Both the position numbers and the translations under genes were made by a program. Of a stretch of 64,000 bases of DNA, positions 48,920 through 58,314 are shown piece by piece. Position 1 is the stretch's first letter. The number at the start of each line of letters is the position of its first letter. The stretch comes from Rhodoferax sp. Lineage in GTDB: Bacteria > Pseudomonadota > Gammaproteobacteria > Burkholderiales > Burkholderiaceae_C. The stretch spans positions 1 through 64,000 of the forward strand of contig NZ_JAQTMS010000013.1 in the NCBI RefSeq assembly GCF_028714215.1. Direction: 5' to 3'. The notes beneath the pieces were generated by a model. The model was given only the letters and a program-made list of their open reading frames with translations. It did not search any database and was not told the origin of the DNA.

Positions 48920-50071
48920 ATGACCCTGGATATTCGCACCTTGTTGGTCGTCAATGCGGCCAACCTGCTGCTGATGGCGTCCATCCTGCCGTTCATCATG
49001 GGGCGCCAGCTCAGCCAGGCGGCGGCCCATGCCCGGGCTTCGCTGGTGATGCAGGCGCTGGGCTGGCTGGCCCTCATCCTGGCTGGCTTCTGGATTCACC
49101 AGTGGCAGGACCATTTGCTGTCTAGCGTGTCCATGGCCTACCTCAGTGCCAGCCAGTGGCTGCTGTTCCAGGCGCTGCAAGGCTGGCTGGGACCACGCCG
49201 CGGACGGACGCTGCTGCTGTGGGTGGTGTGGCTGACACCGCTTGGCTATGCGCTGACCTTCCAGAGCTACCCGGTCCGCGTCGGCTGGTCCAACCTGATG
49301 CTGGCGCTGCAACTGCTGATCATCTGCCAGGCCACGTTGCGGCCCGCCTTGCGGCTCGACGGGGCCTGGCGCTGGGTGGTCTTCGGCTGCGCCCTGACGA
49401 TGGCGGCCTTCACGGCGGCGCGGGGTCTGATGGGGGCTTTTTTTACCGAGTTGTACCCCACATTTCAAGCCCCGAGCCCGGTCAATCTGATGGCCATGCT
49501 GGCAGCCAACGTGACGCTGGTGCTGGGCAACCTGGCGCTGCTGGTGGCCTGGCACGAAGAAGCCGAAGCGCAACTGCGCGAGCAGGCCCAGACCGACGGC
49601 CTGACCGGCTTGCTCAATCGCCACGGCTGGGACGAGCGTGCGCCGGCACTGTATGACCAGGCCAGACGGCACGCCAATCCGCTGGCCCTCATCTTGCTCG
49701 ATCTGGACCATTTCAAGCGCATCAACGATACGCTGGGTCATGAGGCGGGCGATCAGGTGCTCAAGATGCTGGGCGGTATATTGCAGAAGAACCGGCGCAG
49801 CAGCGATCTGGCAGTGCGTCTTGGCGGCGAGGAATTTGCGCTGCTGCTGCCCCAGACCGACCGGGCCGCCGCGCTTCTGTTCGAACAGCGCTTGCGCCAG
49901 GCACTGCGGGACGCTTGCAGTGCGCAGCCGCAACTGGCCGTCAACTACAGTGCCGGACTGAGCCTGCTGGGGCCGGCGGACGACACCCTGGCCAGCTTCA
50001 TGGCGCGCGCCGACGCGGCCCTGTACCGGGCCAAACACCAGGGACGTGGTTGCCTGGTGAGGGCGGACTGA
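48920..50071 (+). CDS. Membrane-bound diguanylate cyclase (GGDEF)
   Basis: The 383-residue protein has an N-terminal half with about six membrane segments and no recognisable sensor. A C-terminal GGDEF domain follows, beginning D-G-L-T-G-L-L-N-R-H-G-W with metal site L-L-D-L-D-H-F-K and signature R-L-G-G-E-E-F-A-L. The GGEEF form is normally active in making cyclic di-GMP. I see no obvious RxxD inhibitory site before the motif. It starts six bases after amn and may be cotranscribed. Confidence 0.93.
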   Translation: MTLDIRTLLVVNAANLLLMASILPFIMGRQLSQAAAHARASLVMQALGWLALILAGFWIHQWQDHLLSSVSMAYLSASQWLLFQALQGWLGPRRGRTLLLWVVWLTPLGYALTFQSYPVRVGWSNLMLALQLLIICQATLRPALRLDGAWRWVVFGCALTMAAFTAARGLMGAFFTELYPTFQAPSPVNLMAMLAANVTLVLGNLALLVAWHEEAEAQLREQAQTDGLTGLLNRHGWDERAPALYDQARRHANPLALILLDLDHFKRINDTLGHEAGDQVLKMLGGILQKNRRSSDLAVRLGGEEFALLLPQTDRAAALLFEQRLRQALRDACSAQPQLAVNYSAGLSLLGPADDTLASFMARADAALYRAKHQGRGCLVRAD

Positions 50072-50102
50072 GCGGCCGCGTCAGGCACTGGCGCCGCAAG
50101 CC

Positions 50103-50996
50103 TCAGGCCAGCTCGTGAGCGGCCATCAATTCCAATGCGCGCAGCAGCGCCGAGTGGTCCAGGTCGGCCATGCCGTTGGCCGCGCAGGCTTGCATCAACT
50201 GGGCCGCGTTGGCGGTTTGCGGCAGCGCCACGCCAAGCTCGCGTGCGCCCTGCAAGGCCAGATTCAAGTCCTTCTGGTGCAAGCGGATGCGAAAGCCCGG
50301 TGCGAACGTGCGCTTGATCATGCGCTCGCCATGCACTTCGAGGATGCGGCTCGACGCGAACCCGCCCATCAGCGCCTGGCGCACCTTGGCCGGATCGGCG
50401 CCGGCCTTGCTGGCAAACAACAGCGCCTCGGCCACGGCGGCAATGGTCAGTGCCACAATGATCTGGTTCGCCACCTTGGTGGTCTGGCCGTCACCGTTGC
50501 CACCGACCAGGGTGATGTTCTGGCCCATCTTCTCGAGCAGGGGGCGCACGGTCTCGAAGGCTGCTTCAGAGCCGCCGCACATGATGGTCAGCGAAGCCGC
50601 CCGGGCGCCCACTTCGCCGCCCGAAACCGGGGCATCGAGGTAGTCGGCGCCCAGCGCATTGATTCTCTGCGCGAAAGTCTTGGTCGCGATCGGCGAGATC
50701 GAACTCATGTCGACGACGATCTTGCGGCGCTCCCCGGCGCCCGCCTGCAAGCCGGACGCGACACCCATGTCACCGAACAGCACGGCCTCGACATCGGGCG
50801 TGTCCGGGACCATGATGAAGACGACGTCGGCGCCACGGGTCACCTCTGCCGCGTTGGCGCACGCCAGGGCGGTCGACGCGACTATGCTGTCCGGCAATGG
50901 GCCCAGCGTGTTGACAAGCAGTTGGTGGCCGGCGTTGACCAGGTGCAGCGCCATCGGTGTACCCATGATGCCCAGGCCGATAAATCCGATCTTCAT
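50103..50996 (-). CDS. garR: 2-hydroxy-3-oxopropionate (tartronate semialdehyde) reductase
   Basis: GarR reduces tartronate semialdehyde to glycerate. The 297-residue protein has the NAD-binding G-F-I-G-L-G-I-M-G-T-P-M-A, the substrate segment D-A-P-V-S-G-G-E-V-G-A, and the catalytic Lys in G-Q-T-T-K-V-A-N-Q. These are typical of beta-hydroxyacid dehydrogenases of the GarR group. It ends the minus-strand sugar-acid operon behind garL. Glycerate kinase is not in the window. Confidence 0.9.
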   Translation of the reverse strand: MKIGFIGLGIMGTPMALHLVNAGHQLLVNTLGPLPDSIVASTALACANAAEVTRGADVVFIMVPDTPDVEAVLFGDMGVASGLQAGAGERRKIVVDMSSISPIATKTFAQRINALGADYLDAPVSGGEVGARAASLTIMCGGSEAAFETVRPLLEKMGQNITLVGGNGDGQTTKVANQIIVALTIAAVAEALLFASKAGADPAKVRQALMGGFASSRILEVHGERMIKRTFAPGFRIRLHQKDLNLALQGARELGVALPQTANAAQLMQACAANGMADLDHSALLRALELMAAHELA

Positions 50997-51052
50997 AGTC
51001 TTCTTTCCTTGAGTGAGTTGCGTCGCTGGTTGTGAAGGTGGGGTGCGGGGGA

Positions 51053-51841
51053 TCAGCGCGATCCGGTGGACTTGCTGGCCTGGCCGGCGCGCATTTTGGC
51101 GACGACCTGCTGTGCGCCGGCGGCCATCAGCCGCGCGTCGGAGCTGACCGTGACGAACTGAAAGCCCTTGGCGATGCGCTTGAGCGCGGCCTCCGGGCTG
51201 CCGTTGTGGATGCCCGCCACCACGCCGTGGACCTTGGCACGCGCCAGGATGTGGTCCACCGCCTCCGCCGCCTTGGGGTCCAGATCGTCGAAGGTCGGGG
51301 TGCAGCCCAGCGCCAGCGACAGGTCCGAGGGGCCGATGTAGATGGCATCCAGTCCTTCCACCGAGAGGATGTGGTCCAGGTTATCGAGCGCTTTGGCGGT
51401 CTCTATCATGGCAAAGGTGACGATGGTGTCGTTGGCGTGCTGCGGGTAGTCGGCGCCGCCATAGAGCAGGGCTCGCACCGGGCCGAAGCTGCGCATGCCG
51501 CGCGGTGCATAGTGGGTGCAGGCCACCAGTTTTTGTGCCTCTTCCCGCGTGTTGACCATCGGACAGATGACACCGTAAGCACCGGCATCGAGCGTCTTCA
51601 TCAGGATGCCCGGTTCGAGCCAGGGCACGCGCACCACCGGCACCGTGTCGGTGGTCGAGATGGCTTGCAGCATGCCGACCATCGCCTGGTAATCGACGAC
51701 CCCGTGTTGCAGGTCGATGGTCAGAGAATCCCAGCCTTGGTGCGCCATGGTCTCGGCCGAGAAACTGTTCGGGATGGCGAGCCAGCCATTGACAACGGCG
51801 CCACCGGATTGCCACAGGGTGCGTAAGCGGTTTGCTCGCAT
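51053..51841 (-). CDS. garL: 2-dehydro-3-deoxyglucarate aldolase, HpcH/HpaI family
   Basis: GarL cleaves 5-keto-4-deoxyglucarate (or the 2-keto-3-deoxy form) to pyruvate and tartronate semialdehyde. The 262-residue protein has the family motifs D-L-Q-H-G-V-V-D, R-V-P-W-L-E-P-G, M-I-E-T-A-K-A and Y-I-G-P-S-D-L-S-L-A. I chose ATG 51841 because the longer ORF begins in the repeat sequence. It follows gudD and precedes garR. Confidence 0.88.
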   Translation of the reverse strand: MRANRLRTLWQSGGAVVNGWLAIPNSFSAETMAHQGWDSLTIDLQHGVVDYQAMVGMLQAISTTDTVPVVRVPWLEPGILMKTLDAGAYGVICPMVNTREEAQKLVACTHYAPRGMRSFGPVRALLYGGADYPQHANDTIVTFAMIETAKALDNLDHILSVEGLDAIYIGPSDLSLALGCTPTFDDLDPKAAEAVDHILARAKVHGVVAGIHNGSPEAALKRIAKGFQFVTVSSDARLMAAGAQQVVAKMRAGQASKSTGSR

Positions 51842-51862
51842 GGGGTGTTCCTTGATTGGTTG

Positions 51863-51903
51863 GGGACAGAGCTTGTTCACTTGGTGTAACTGCGGTCTGT
51901 CCC
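51863..51903. repeat. GGGACAGA...TCTGTCCC palindromic repeat between gudD and garL
   Basis: GGGACAGA (51863-51870) and TCTGTCCC (51896-51903) are the same arms as the element at 7773-7796. The right half with ACTGCGGTCTGTC then CAAGGTTTCA also resembles 9002-9028 upstream of the DAHP synthase gene, giving a third partial copy. Confidence 0.55.
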
Positions 51904-51917
51904 ACAAGGTTTCAAAA

Positions 51918-53267
51918 TTACCGATCCAGCGCCGGGCGTTTCGGGTTGAACGTCCAGCCCGGTATCAGGTACTGCATGGCCATGGCGTCATCGCGCGCGC
52001 CCAGACCCAGCTGCCGGTAGAGCTGGTGGGCTTTCTCGACTTCCACCATGTCGAGTTCGATACCCAGGCCCGGCTTGGTGGGCACCTGCACCAGGCCGCC
52101 GACAATCTGCAAGGGCTCCCTGGTCAGGCGCTGGCCGTCCTGCCAGATCCAGTGCGTGTCGATCGCCGTGACGCGGCCCGGCGCAGCGGCAGCCACCTGG
52201 GTAAACATCGCCAGCGACACGTCGAAGTGATTGTTCGAATGCGAGCCCCAGGTCAGCCCCCAGTCGCGGCAGGTCTGCGCCACGCGCACCGAGCCGGCCA
52301 TGGTCCAGAAATGCGGGTCGGCCAGGGGGATATCGACCGACTGCAAGGACAGTGCATGGCTCAACTGGCGCCAGTCGGTGGCGACCATGTTGGTGGCGGT
52401 CGGCAAACCGGTGGCGCGGCGGAATTCGGCCATCACCTCACGACCGGAAAAGCCCTCTTCGGCGCCGCACGGATCTTCGGCATAAGCCAGCACGCCACGC
52501 AGGTCGCGCATCAGTGAAACAGCCTCCCTCAGTAGCCAGCCGCCGTTCGGATCGAGCGTGATACGGGCCTGCGGAAAACGTTCATGCAAGGCCTTGACCG
52601 TTTCGATTTCTTCCGCGCCGCGCAATACCCCGCCTTTGAGCTTGAAGTCGTTGAAGCCGTAACGCGCGTGCGCCGCTTCGGCCAGCCGCAGCACCGCCTC
52701 GGGCATCATGGCCGGCTGGTTGCGCAAGCGCAACCATTCATCGTCGGCGCCGGCTTCGCTGCGATAGGGTAGGTCGGTTTTGGCTTGATCGCCAACGAAG
52801 AACAGGTAACCCAGCAGCTCCACCGCGCTGCGCTGCTGGCCTTCGCCCAGCAGGGCCGCCAGCGGCACATTCAAATGCTGGCCCAGCAGGTCCAGCATGG
52901 CCGACTCCACCGCCGTAACGGCATGAATCGTGGTTCGTAAATCGAATGTCTGCATACCACGGCCGCCGGCATCCCGATCCCCGAAGCGTGTGCGCAAGGT
53001 GTTCAGAACCGCCTGAACATGGCCGATCGACTGCCCCAGCACCAGTTCCGCGGCTTCGGCCAGGGTCTCTCTGATGGATTCGCCGCCCGGTACTTCGCCC
53101 ACCCCGGTTCGACCGGCACTGTCGGTCAAGACCAGCAGGTTGCGGGTAAAGAAGGGACTGTGCGCGCCGGACAGATTGAGCAGCATGCTGTCCCGCCCCG
53201 CTACCGGTATGGCACGCAGCGCGGTTACGACTGGCGCCCCGGCTTGGTGCAAGGCTGGCTGGCTCAT
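51918..53267 (-). CDS. gudD: Glucarate dehydratase
   Basis: GudD dehydrates D-glucarate (and L-idarate) to 5-keto-4-deoxyglucarate. The 449-residue enolase-superfamily protein has the family's F-K-L-K-G-G-V-L segment with catalytic Lys, D-P-N-G-G-W (metal ligand) and Y-A-E-D-P-C-G. Its catalytic His is in S-H-S-N-N-H-F-D, and G-I-E-L-D-M lies near the C-terminus. ATG 53267 is five bases from the TctC-type stop; a TTG at 53276 would overlap it. It is expressed with the binding protein and garL. Confidence 0.95.
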   Translation of the reverse strand: MSQPALHQAGAPVVTALRAIPVAGRDSMLLNLSGAHSPFFTRNLLVLTDSAGRTGVGEVPGGESIRETLAEAAELVLGQSIGHVQAVLNTLRTRFGDRDAGGRGMQTFDLRTTIHAVTAVESAMLDLLGQHLNVPLAALLGEGQQRSAVELLGYLFFVGDQAKTDLPYRSEAGADDEWLRLRNQPAMMPEAVLRLAEAAHARYGFNDFKLKGGVLRGAEEIETVKALHERFPQARITLDPNGGWLLREAVSLMRDLRGVLAYAEDPCGAEEGFSGREVMAEFRRATGLPTATNMVATDWRQLSHALSLQSVDIPLADPHFWTMAGSVRVAQTCRDWGLTWGSHSNNHFDVSLAMFTQVAAAAPGRVTAIDTHWIWQDGQRLTREPLQIVGGLVQVPTKPGLGIELDMVEVEKAHQLYRQLGLGARDDAMAMQYLIPGWTFNPKRPALDR

Positions 53268-53272
53268 CGTGC

Positions 53273-54226
53273 TCAATCCGCCGTGATCTTGCGGGTTTCG
53301 ATCAGCTTTTTCCAGCGTGCGAATTCTGCCGCCTGGTAAGCGCTGAACTGCTCCGGCGTGTTGGCCACGATTTCAAAGCCCAGGTCCAGCAGCCGGGCCT
53401 TGATCTGGGGATCGTTCAGCCCGGCCACGATGGCGCCGTGCAGTTTGGCCTTGATGTCGGCGGGCAGGCCGCGCGGTGCGGCAATCGCCTGCCACGAGTA
53501 GACGTTGGTTTCCTTGACGCCAGCCTCTTCCATGGTCGGCACCTTGGATAACAGCGGCGAGCGCCTGGCGCTGGTGATGGCCAGCGCCTTCAGCTTGCCA
53601 GCCAGGATTTGCGGCATGGCGGTGTTGATGTTCATGAAAGACGAATCGACCTGACCGCCCAGCAAATCGGTCATCACCGGTCCGCCGCCCTTGTAGGGCA
53701 CGTGGAGGCCGCTGGTGCCGGTCTGTAGCCAGAACAGTTCAGCCGTCAAATGGTCGCTGCTGCCATTGCCGGAAGAGGCAAACGACATCCGGCCTGGATT
53801 GGCCTTCTCGAAGGCGATGACATCGGCCAGCGAGTTGTGCGGCGATCTGGCGGGTACCACCAGGACATTGGGGGCTTGCACCGCGACCGTGATGTAGTCG
53901 AAGTCCTTCAGCGCGTCGTACGGTACTTTGGCCAGCAGATGCGGCGCGATGACGAACGGCCCCAAGGACGATACCAGCAGGGTATGGCCATCGGGTGCCG
54001 CTTTCGAGACGATCCCCGCGCCAATGGTGCCCGTTGCCCCTGCCTTGTTGTCAACCACGAAGGTGCCGCCCAGTTTTTCCTGCAGCTTGGGTGCCAGTGT
54101 TCGGGCAATCAGGTCGGTAGAGCCGCCCGGCGGGAACGGCACAAGCAGTGTGACGACCTTGTCGGGCCAGGCCATGGCCGAGGTCATGGCCAATGAAACA
54201 GCCAAGGCGGAAAGCAACTTCTTCAT
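53273..54226 (-). CDS. TctC/Bug-family tripartite tricarboxylate transporter binding protein
   Basis: The 317-residue periplasmic binding protein has a signal peptide ([19 protein letters not shown]). The Bug family motifs are [22 protein letters not shown] and the [13 protein letters not shown] segment. Such proteins deliver organic acids to TctAB carriers. No tctA or tctB is nearby, so it may share a carrier encoded elsewhere. Its place in the operon suggests a substrate such as glucarate or galactarate. Two operators lie upstream. Confidence 0.9.
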   Translation of the reverse strand: MKKLLSALAVSLAMTSAMAWPDKVVTLLVPFPPGGSTDLIARTLAPKLQEKLGGTFVVDNKAGATGTIGAGIVSKAAPDGHTLLVSSLGPFVIAPHLLAKVPYDALKDFDYITVAVQAPNVLVVPARSPHNSLADVIAFEKANPGRMSFASSGNGSSDHLTAELFWLQTGTSGLHVPYKGGGPVMTDLLGGQVDSSFMNINTAMPQILAGKLKALAITSARRSPLLSKVPTMEEAGVKETNVYSWQAIAAPRGLPADIKAKLHGAIVAGLNDPQIKARLLDLGFEIVANTPEQFSAYQAAEFARWKKLIETRKITAD

Positions 54227-54298
54227 TTCAAGACTCCTTGAGGTGGGTGATCAGCCGTCGCGAGGCCGCCTTGCAAAATGCCCTGAACTAAGCAAATT

Positions 54299-54312
54299 TG
54301 GTAGCGGTACCA
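54299..54312. promoter_or_regulatory. LacI-family operator O1 upstream of the tctC-gudD-garLR operon
   Basis: TGGTA-GCGG-TACCA, a near-palindrome of the GntR/LacI type, 73 bases before the binding-protein start. A second identical copy lies 29 bases away, and a third (reverse orientation) lies upstream of garD. Confidence 0.7.
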
Positions 54313-54327
54313 TTTTGATGCCATGAA

Positions 54328-54341
54328 TGGTAGCGGTACCA
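54328..54341. promoter_or_regulatory. LacI-family operator O2 upstream of the tctC-gudD-garLR operon
   Basis: Identical to O1 (TGGTAGCGGTACCA). Two spaced sites suggest looping or cooperative binding by the LacI-family regulator encoded next door. Confidence 0.7.
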
Positions 54342-54434
54342 CTGATGAACGTCAATGAAGTTGAATCAGGGATTTCCCTAGCAGCCTGCCGGGCTTGGCG
54401 CGTGGGTGCGACGGGGGTGCGCTCGGACGCGGCG

Positions 54435-55463
54435 CTAGGTCGTATCGCGTTCGACGATGGAAAATCCGACGTCGACGATATGCGGGCTGACCGGGCGGCC
54501 CTCGGCCCGCTCGATCAGGAAGTGCGCCGCCTGCTGCCCGATGGCGGCCCCATTGATGCGAACGGTGCTCAGCGCCGGAACCATGTCGGCCAGAAACGGG
54601 ACATCGCCAAAACCGACCAGCGCGATCTGTTTCGGAATCGAAATACGCCGCGCTCTGGCCTCGGTCATGACGCCCAGGGCCAGCAGGTCGGAACTGCAAA
54701 AAATGGCGTCCGTATCCGGTGCCTGTGCCAGCAAGCGCACCATCGCCTCGCGCCCGCTCTTGAGCGAGCGCGAATCGCCCACATTGACCACCAGCACGTC
54801 GCGCTGGCCACCGCGCGCCACGGTTTCGGCAAACGCCGTGGCGCGGCGCCCGGCTCGCTCGTCCTCGGCCCTGATCACGGCCAGGCGCCGCCGACCCTTG
54901 CCGAGCAGGAATTTGGCTACTTCGTGACCGATGTCCAGGTGCGAGAAGCCAATCAGCATATCGATCGGCGTGCGCGTCAGATCCCAGGTTTCCACCACCG
55001 GTATGCCGGACGCCAGCAGCCGGGTCCGGCCTTTGCCGGAGTGCATGACGCCGGTCAGAAAGATGCCGTCCGGGCGGCGCCCGATGACGGCGTCGAGCAA
55101 CTTCTCTTCACGCGCCGCGGAGTAGCCGGACTGACCCAGCATCAGCTGGTAGCCGGCGTCGAACAGGGTGCTGTTGAGCGCCTCTATGGTTTCCATGAAG
55201 ACCGACATCACTGTGCTGGGCACGATCGCCGCAATCAGGCGGCTGCGCGAGGAGGCCAGACCGCCGGCCATCCGGTTCGGAACATAGCCGGTGCGCTGCA
55301 CCGCATCGAGCACTTTTTTCAGGACCTCCGGCGAAACCTGCCCGGGTGTGTTGACGGCGCGCGAGGCGGTGATGGGCGCCACCCCGGCCAACTTGGCGAC
55401 GTCGCGCAGGGTAATCGCCCCACTGCCGCGCCGGGTTCGCTTGCTGTTGACTTTGCTGTTCAT
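54435..55463 (-). CDS. LacI/GntR-type regulator of sugar-acid catabolism
   Basis: The 342-residue protein has a LacI helix-turn-helix (I-T-L-R-D-V-A-K-L-A-G-V-A-P-I-T-A-S-R-A-V-N) and a periplasmic-binding-protein-like effector domain. The hinge helix reads Y-V-P-N-R-M-A-G-G-L-A. It lies between the binding-protein operon and divergent garD, with operators in front of both and 14 bases upstream of its own start, so it is probably autoregulated. The likely effector is a hexarate or a breakdown product. The gluconate-type operator resemblance supports the GntR subgroup. Confidence 0.88.
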   Translation of the reverse strand: MNSKVNSKRTRRGSGAITLRDVAKLAGVAPITASRAVNTPGQVSPEVLKKVLDAVQRTGYVPNRMAGGLASSRSRLIAAIVPSTVMSVFMETIEALNSTLFDAGYQLMLGQSGYSAAREEKLLDAVIGRRPDGIFLTGVMHSGKGRTRLLASGIPVVETWDLTRTPIDMLIGFSHLDIGHEVAKFLLGKGRRRLAVIRAEDERAGRRATAFAETVARGGQRDVLVVNVGDSRSLKSGREAMVRLLAQAPDTDAIFCSSDLLALGVMTEARARRISIPKQIALVGFGDVPFLADMVPALSTVRINGAAIGQQAAHFLIERAEGRPVSPHIVDVGFSIVERDTT

Positions 55464-55477
55464 TTGGGTTTTACAAT
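55447..55477 (+). promoter_or_regulatory. Candidate garD promoter
   Basis: TTGACT (55447-55452) and TACAAT (55472-55477) are separated by 19 bases, slightly more than the 17 ideal. The -10 element abuts the operator at 55477-55490, so a bound repressor would block it. The assignment is by pattern only. Confidence 0.4.
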
Positions 55478-55490
55478 GGTACCGCTACCA
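55477..55490. promoter_or_regulatory. LacI-family operator O3 upstream of garD
   Basis: TGGTACCGCTACCA is the reverse complement of the O1/O2 site. It lies 14 bases from the regulator start and about 60 bases from the garD start, so it can control both. Confidence 0.75.
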
Positions 55491-55549
55491 ATGAGTCTAC
55501 AATAATTCAAAAAATGCTTTCACGGCGCAACGCATGATAGGAGATATCG

Positions 55550-57130
55550 ATGCCGCAAACCCCGCCAACCAGGCTGACGGCGCCGCGCACGGTCCGGATG
55601 CACCCGGATGACAATGTCGCCATTGTGGCCAACGACGGCGGGTTGCCGGCCGGCAGCCTTCTGCCCAGCGGACAGATACTGCGCGACCGGGTGCCGCAAG
55701 GCCACAAGGTGGCGCTGGTTGACCTGAAGCAGGGCGCGGCGGTGCTGCGCTACGGTGTTCCCATCGGTCATGCCTTGGCCGACATTGCGGCGGGGAGCTG
55801 GGTGCATGAACGTCTGCTGAAGTTGCCGCCGGCGTGCGGCCTCGAAGACCTGCCCATGGCAACCCTCAAGCCGGCTGCTCTGGCGCCGTTGCAGGGTTTC
55901 ACTTTCGAGGGCTATCGAAACGCCGATGGCTCGGTCGGCACCCGCAACATCCTGGCCATCACCCAGACCGTGCAGTGCGTGGCCGGCGTGACCGAATTTG
56001 CGCTCCAGCGCATCAAGGCCGAGCTGCTGCCCATGTTTCCCCATGTCGATGACGTGGTGGCGCTGGCGCACAGCTACGGCTGCGGCGTGGCGATAGATGC
56101 GCCCGACGCCAGCGTGCCGATCCGCACCTTGCGCAACATCAGCCTGAACCCCAACTTTGGGGGCGAGCTGATGGTGATCAGTCTGGGCTGCGAAAAGCTG
56201 CAGCCCGAGCGGCTGCTGCCCGCCGGCTCGATGCCCCTGATCGATGCGCGCCAGGGCGCCGCCAGGCCGCTGGACGTGCTGTGCCTGCAGGATCCGGCGC
56301 ATGTCGGATTCATGTCGATGATCGAGGCCATCCTGCGCCAAGCCAGGGAACATTTGCAACGACTGAACCAGCGCCGGCGCGAAACAGTACCCGCCAGTGA
56401 ACTGGTGGTGGGTCTGCAGTGCGGCGGCAGCGATGCCTTCTCGGGCGTCACCGCCAACCCGGCCGTCGGTTTTTGCAGCGACCTGCTGGTGCGCGCCGGC
56501 GCCAGTGTGATGTTCTCGGAAACCACGGAGGTGCGCGACGGTATTGCGCACCTCACGGCGCGTGCCAGCACGCCCGAAGTGGCGCAAACGATGGTGCGTG
56601 AGATGGCCTGGTACGACGCCTACCTGCAACGCGGCCAGGTCGACCGCAGTGCCAACACCACGCCCGGCAACAAGATGGGGGGCTTGTCGAACATCGTCGA
56701 AAAAGCGCTGGGCTCCATCGTCAAGTCCGGCAGCGCAGCCATCACGGGCGTGCTGGGACCCGGAGAAAAACTCAAGACCAAAGGCCTGACCTATGCCGCC
56801 ACGCCGGCCAGCGATTTCATCTGTGGCACCTTGCAGTTGGCGGCCGGCATGAACCTGCACGTCTTCACCACCGGCCGCGGAACGCCCTACGGCCTGGCAG
56901 CGGTGCCGGTGATCAAGGTGGCCACGCGCAGCGAGCTGGCGCGGCGCTGGCACGATCTGATGGATGTCAATGCCGGCACCATCGCCGAGGGATCGGCCAG
57001 CATTGAAGACGTCGGCTGGGAGCTCTTCCGTTTGCTGCTGGACGTCGCCAGCGGCCGCAAAAAGACCTGGGCCGAACACTGGAAACTGCACAACGCCCTG
57101 GTTTTGTTCAATCCCGCGCCGGTGACCTGA
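55550..57130 (+). CDS. garD: Galactarate dehydratase
   Basis: GarD dehydrates galactarate to 5-keto-4-deoxyglucarate, feeding GarL and GarR. The 526-residue UxaA-family protein has the small N-terminal SAF-like domain, then [18 protein letters not shown] and the conserved [23 protein letters not shown] and F-T-T-G-R-G-T-P segments. The length matches E. coli GarD. AGGAG precedes the ATG. It is divergent from the regulator gene. Confidence 0.95.
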   Translation: MPQTPPTRLTAPRTVRMHPDDNVAIVANDGGLPAGSLLPSGQILRDRVPQGHKVALVDLKQGAAVLRYGVPIGHALADIAAGSWVHERLLKLPPACGLEDLPMATLKPAALAPLQGFTFEGYRNADGSVGTRNILAITQTVQCVAGVTEFALQRIKAELLPMFPHVDDVVALAHSYGCGVAIDAPDASVPIRTLRNISLNPNFGGELMVISLGCEKLQPERLLPAGSMPLIDARQGAARPLDVLCLQDPAHVGFMSMIEAILRQAREHLQRLNQRRRETVPASELVVGLQCGGSDAFSGVTANPAVGFCSDLLVRAGASVMFSETTEVRDGIAHLTARASTPEVAQTMVREMAWYDAYLQRGQVDRSANTTPGNKMGGLSNIVEKALGSIVKSGSAAITGVLGPGEKLKTKGLTYAATPASDFICGTLQLAAGMNLHVFTTGRGTPYGLAAVPVIKVATRSELARRWHDLMDVNAGTIAEGSASIEDVGWELFRLLLDVASGRKKTWAEHWKLHNALVLFNPAPVT

Positions 57131-57243
57131 AGAGCCTCCTCGGTCTTGACATTTCGCAACGCCGCCAACGGCCGGGCGGGTGAACATGGTGCCGGCGCTC
57201 GCTTGCCGCTGGAGGCGCCTTGTTGCACACCGGAAATCTGCCC

Positions 57244-58314
57244 ATGAAAATCAGTTTCAAGACCGCCGCTGCCGCCGCGCTGTTGCTGGTTGCCGCCCTC
57301 GGGGCCTTGCTGGTTTGGAAGCCTTGGCGTGAGGCTGGTTGGGGTGACGGTTTTGTCAGCGGCAACGGGCGCATCGAGGCGACCGAGATCTCGGTGGCCA
57401 CCAAGCTGGCCGGGCGCGTGGAAAAAATCCTGGTCAATGAGGGCGAGTTCGTCAAAGCCGGACAGCCGCTGGCGCGCATGCAGATCGAGAGCCTGCAAGC
57501 GCAGCGTGAAGAGGCGCTGGCCCGGCTGCAGCAGGCGCAGCAGGCGGTCAGCGGTGCCGAGGTTCAGGTGGCCCTGCAAGAGAGCAATTTCCAGGCCGCG
57601 CTGGCGCTGGTGGCGCAGCGTGAAAGCGACCTCGATAGCGCGCAGCGCCGCCTGCCCCGCTCCGAACGACTGGCGCAGGAGGGCTTTTTTTCGGGCCAAC
57701 TGCTGGACGACGACCGGGCCAAGGTGCGCAGTCTGGCGGCCGCCGTGTCGGCGGCCCGCTCGCAAGCCAGGGCGGCCCAGGTCGGCATCGCCGCGGCGCG
57801 CAACCAGGTCTCGGGGGCGCAGGCGAATGTGCGGGCGCTGCAGGCCACGCTGAGCCGCATCGACGTGGAACTGGCTGACAGCGAACTGAAGGCGCCGCGT
57901 GACGGCCGCGTGCAGTTCCTGGTGGCGCAGACCGGCGAGGTGCTGGGCGGCGGCGGCCGGGTGCTGAATCTGGTGGATTTGTCGGACGTCTACATGACCT
58001 TCTTCCTGCCGGAAGCCGTGGCCGGACGGATTGCGCTGGGCAGCGAGGTGCGCCTGGTACTTGACGTGGCACCGCAATTCGTGATTCCCGCCAAAGTATC
58101 GTTTGTGGCCAGCACTGCGCAATTCACGCCCAAGACGGTGGAAACGGCCAGCGAACGGCAGAAGCTGATGTTCCGCGTCAAGGCGCAGATTGACCGTGAG
58201 CTGCTGCTCAAGCACCGCGACCAGGTCAAGACCGGCCTGCCCGGCGTGGCCTGGCTCAAGCTCGACCCGCAGGCTGCCTGGCCGGCGCAATTGAACCAGA
58301 AGGTCGGGCCGTGA
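57244..58314 (+). CDS. HlyD/YhiI-type periplasmic adaptor protein
   Basis: The 356-residue protein has an N-terminal membrane segment, a lipoyl-like first half ([19 protein letters not shown]), an Ala/Gln/Arg coiled coil and the second half ([20 protein letters not shown]). It resembles YhiI, which is linked with RbbA and YhhJ in E. coli. ATG 57244 is chosen; the upstream TTG at 57220 adds eight residues. Its end overlaps the RbbA-like gene. Confidence 0.88.
   Translation: MKISFKTAAAAALLLVAALGALLVWKPWREAGWGDGFVSGNGRIEATEISVATKLAGRVEKILVNEGEFVKAGQPLARMQIESLQAQREEALARLQQAQQAVSGAEVQVALQESNFQAALALVAQRESDLDSAQRRLPRSERLAQEGFFSGQLLDDDRAKVRSLAAAVSAARSQARAAQVGIAAARNQVSGAQANVRALQATLSRIDVELADSELKAPRDGRVQFLVAQTGEVLGGGGRVLNLVDLSDVYMTFFLPEAVAGRIALGSEVRLVLDVAPQFVIPAKVSFVASTAQFTPKTVETASERQKLMFRVKAQIDRELLLKHRDQVKTGLPGVAWLKLDPQAAWPAQLNQKVGP

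Noticed and set aside
48182-50038. 618-codon minus-strand ORF opposite amn and the diguanylate cyclase gene
   Set aside because: It spans two well-supported plus-strand genes and its translation is Gln/His/Arg-rich with no motif, a typical GC-rich shadow frame.
55520-57187. 555-codon minus-strand ORF opposite garD
   Set aside because: Shadow of garD; no recognisable domain and no ribosome-binding site.
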